A stretch of DNA of 6,621 nt from Gemmatimonadota bacterium (lineage in GTDB: Bacteria; Gemmatimonadota; Gemmatimonadetes; Longimicrobiales; Gaopeijiaceae). Positions 5,990 through 6,621 of the stretch are shown here, one piece after another. Both the position numbers and the translations under genes were made by a program. Positions within the stretch are counted from its first letter, which is position 1, and each line of letters opens with the position of its first letter. The notes under the pieces are model-generated. The model was not told where the DNA came from and ran no database searches. It saw nothing but the letters and a program-made list of their open reading frames with translations. The DNA lies in the NCBI GenBank assembly GCA_015492755.1, contig WGEM01000064.1:1-6621 (forward strand), given 5' to 3'.

Positions 5990-6621
5990 CGGCCGCCCCA
6001 GAGGAGGGCGTCGGGGTCGAACGCCGCCCGCACTCCCTCCACCAGCGCCGCCGCCCGGCTCTCCGGCGACGTCCCCACCACGCTGAAGCCGGCTCGCGCG
6101 GCCTCTGTGGTGAGGTCAGCACGCTCCGGAACAGCCACAGCATAGACGCACAACTCTCCCGCCGGCACGTCGCAGCACCAGCCGGCTGCGGCTCCCGACG
6201 CCCGCCATCCCTCCGCGCGCTCCACCAGCTCCGCCAGTCGTCCGGGACGCGCACGCAGGGTGACGGCGGCGCGGCCCACCCCGGCGTCGCGGACATCCGT
6301 GCGGAGGCGCGCACCCTCGTCACCCTCCAGCCGCCGGGGCGGCATCCCCGCGGCGCGGGCCAGGAGCTCGCACTCCGCATCCACCGTGGCGCGGCGGCCG
6401 GTGACCCGCACCAGGAGGCGGGCCGCCGCGCCGTCCGCCGCCAGGACCACCGAGGTGGGCACCACCGCCGCGGTGCACACTGCCCGCGCCGCGCCCACCA
6501 GCGCCCGCGCGTCCTCGCTCCCCCACAGCAGGAGGGCGTCCGCCTCCGGGAGCGGGAAGAGGCGCAGCGTCACCGAGGTGAGCACCCCCAGCCGGCCCCG
6601 GCTTCCCACCACCGGGCGGAG
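5983..6621 (-). CDS. glcE: FAD-binding oxidase subunit GlcE, C-terminal part (5' end beyond the window)
   Basis: About 212 codons are visible, open through the right edge; the GTG at 6612 is internal. The first visible residues, VVGSRGRLGVL and VTLRLFPLP, match the end of the FAD-binding type-4 (PCMH) domain, where GSxGxLG lies near the flavin. The rest is the short C-terminal region ending in FDPDALLWGGRW, which resembles the FDPxxxxNPGR end of GlcE. It lacks the long FAD-oxidase C domain with its HGIG-type motif seen in GlcD, so GlcE is preferred. Its stop codon overlaps the glcF start, as in glcDEF operons. A glcD gene would be expected upstream, outside the window. Confidence 0.88.
   Translation of the reverse strand, partial: LRPVVGSRGRLGVLTSVTLRLFPLPEADALLLWGSEDARALVGAARAVCTAAVVPTSVVLAADGAAARLLVRVTGRRATVDAECELLARAAGMPPRRLEGDEGARLRTDVRDAGVGRAAVTLRARPGRLAELVERAEGWRASGAAAGWCCDVPAGELCVYAVAVPERADLTTEAARAGFSVVGTSPESRAAALVEGVRAAFDPDALLWGGRW

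Larger units (their letters stand above)
1441..6621 (-). other. Probable single operon: glcE-glcF-M20-GNAT-NSAR
   Basis: Five genes share one strand, with stop/start relations of 7 bp overlap (5983-5989), 11 bp overlap (4622-4632), 4 bp overlap (3442-3445) and a 40-bp gap (2545-2584). No terminator-like hairpin with a T run and no promoter-sized gap lies between them. The promoter must be to the right of the window. Co-transcription is an inference from spacing. Confidence 0.8.

Noticed and set aside
4133..6145. Plus-strand frame of 670 codons
   Set aside because: It runs antisense to glcF and the M20 gene, which carry clear cysteine and metal motifs; no domain is recognisable in the plus-strand translation.
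6610..6612. GTG as the start of the rightmost gene
   Set aside because: The frame continues in family-like sequence to the window edge, and the GTG falls within the FAD-domain motif VVGSRGRLG.

Overview
The window is GC-rich, with a strong preference for G or C at third codon positions, as in a high-GC soil-type bacterium. A Gemmatimonadota-like, Deinococcota-like or actinobacterial source is possible, but nothing here fixes the taxonomy. There are two blocks: a rearranged secretion/pilus ATPase gene at the left (1-1439), and a tightly packed minus-strand operon filling the rest (1441-6621).

Left block. The plus strand from 325 to 1439 encodes the body of a GspE/PilB-family ATPase (Walker A, Walker B, His box, cysteine cluster) followed by an eight-cysteine double zinc ribbon. 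Its upstream part lies on the opposite strand, at 334-1. The two pieces share a perfect 99-bp inverted repeat (1-99 and 325-423) around a 225-bp spacer (100-324). Flipping the spacer restores a continuous GspE reading frame. This is a fold-back assembly or amplification artefact, a real rearrangement, or an invertible segment. The artefact is the most likely because the outer arm ends exactly at the window edge and is exactly 99 bp long. The plus-strand frame at 159-324 is only antisense of the true N-terminal region and should not be read as protein.

Right block. Five genes on the minus strand follow each other with overlaps or a short gap. In order of transcription they are glcE (5' end beyond the right edge), glcF, an M20/carboxypeptidase-G2-like deacylase, a GNAT acyltransferase-like protein, and an enolase-superfamily OSBS/N-succinylamino acid racemase. 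The last three match the known gene set for irreversible conversion of D- to L-amino acids: N-succinylation, racemisation of the N-succinyl amino acid, then desuccinylation. The first two are the FAD and Fe-S subunits of a glycolate/2-hydroxyacid dehydrogenase. Their translational overlap with the racemase module suggests joint expression, perhaps for salvage of D-amino acids and 2-hydroxyacids. The two blocks converge with one base between their stop codons.

I see no tRNA, rRNA, CRISPR array, insertion sequence or recognisable promoter. No gene-free stretch longer than 300 bases exists once the displaced gspE piece is counted.
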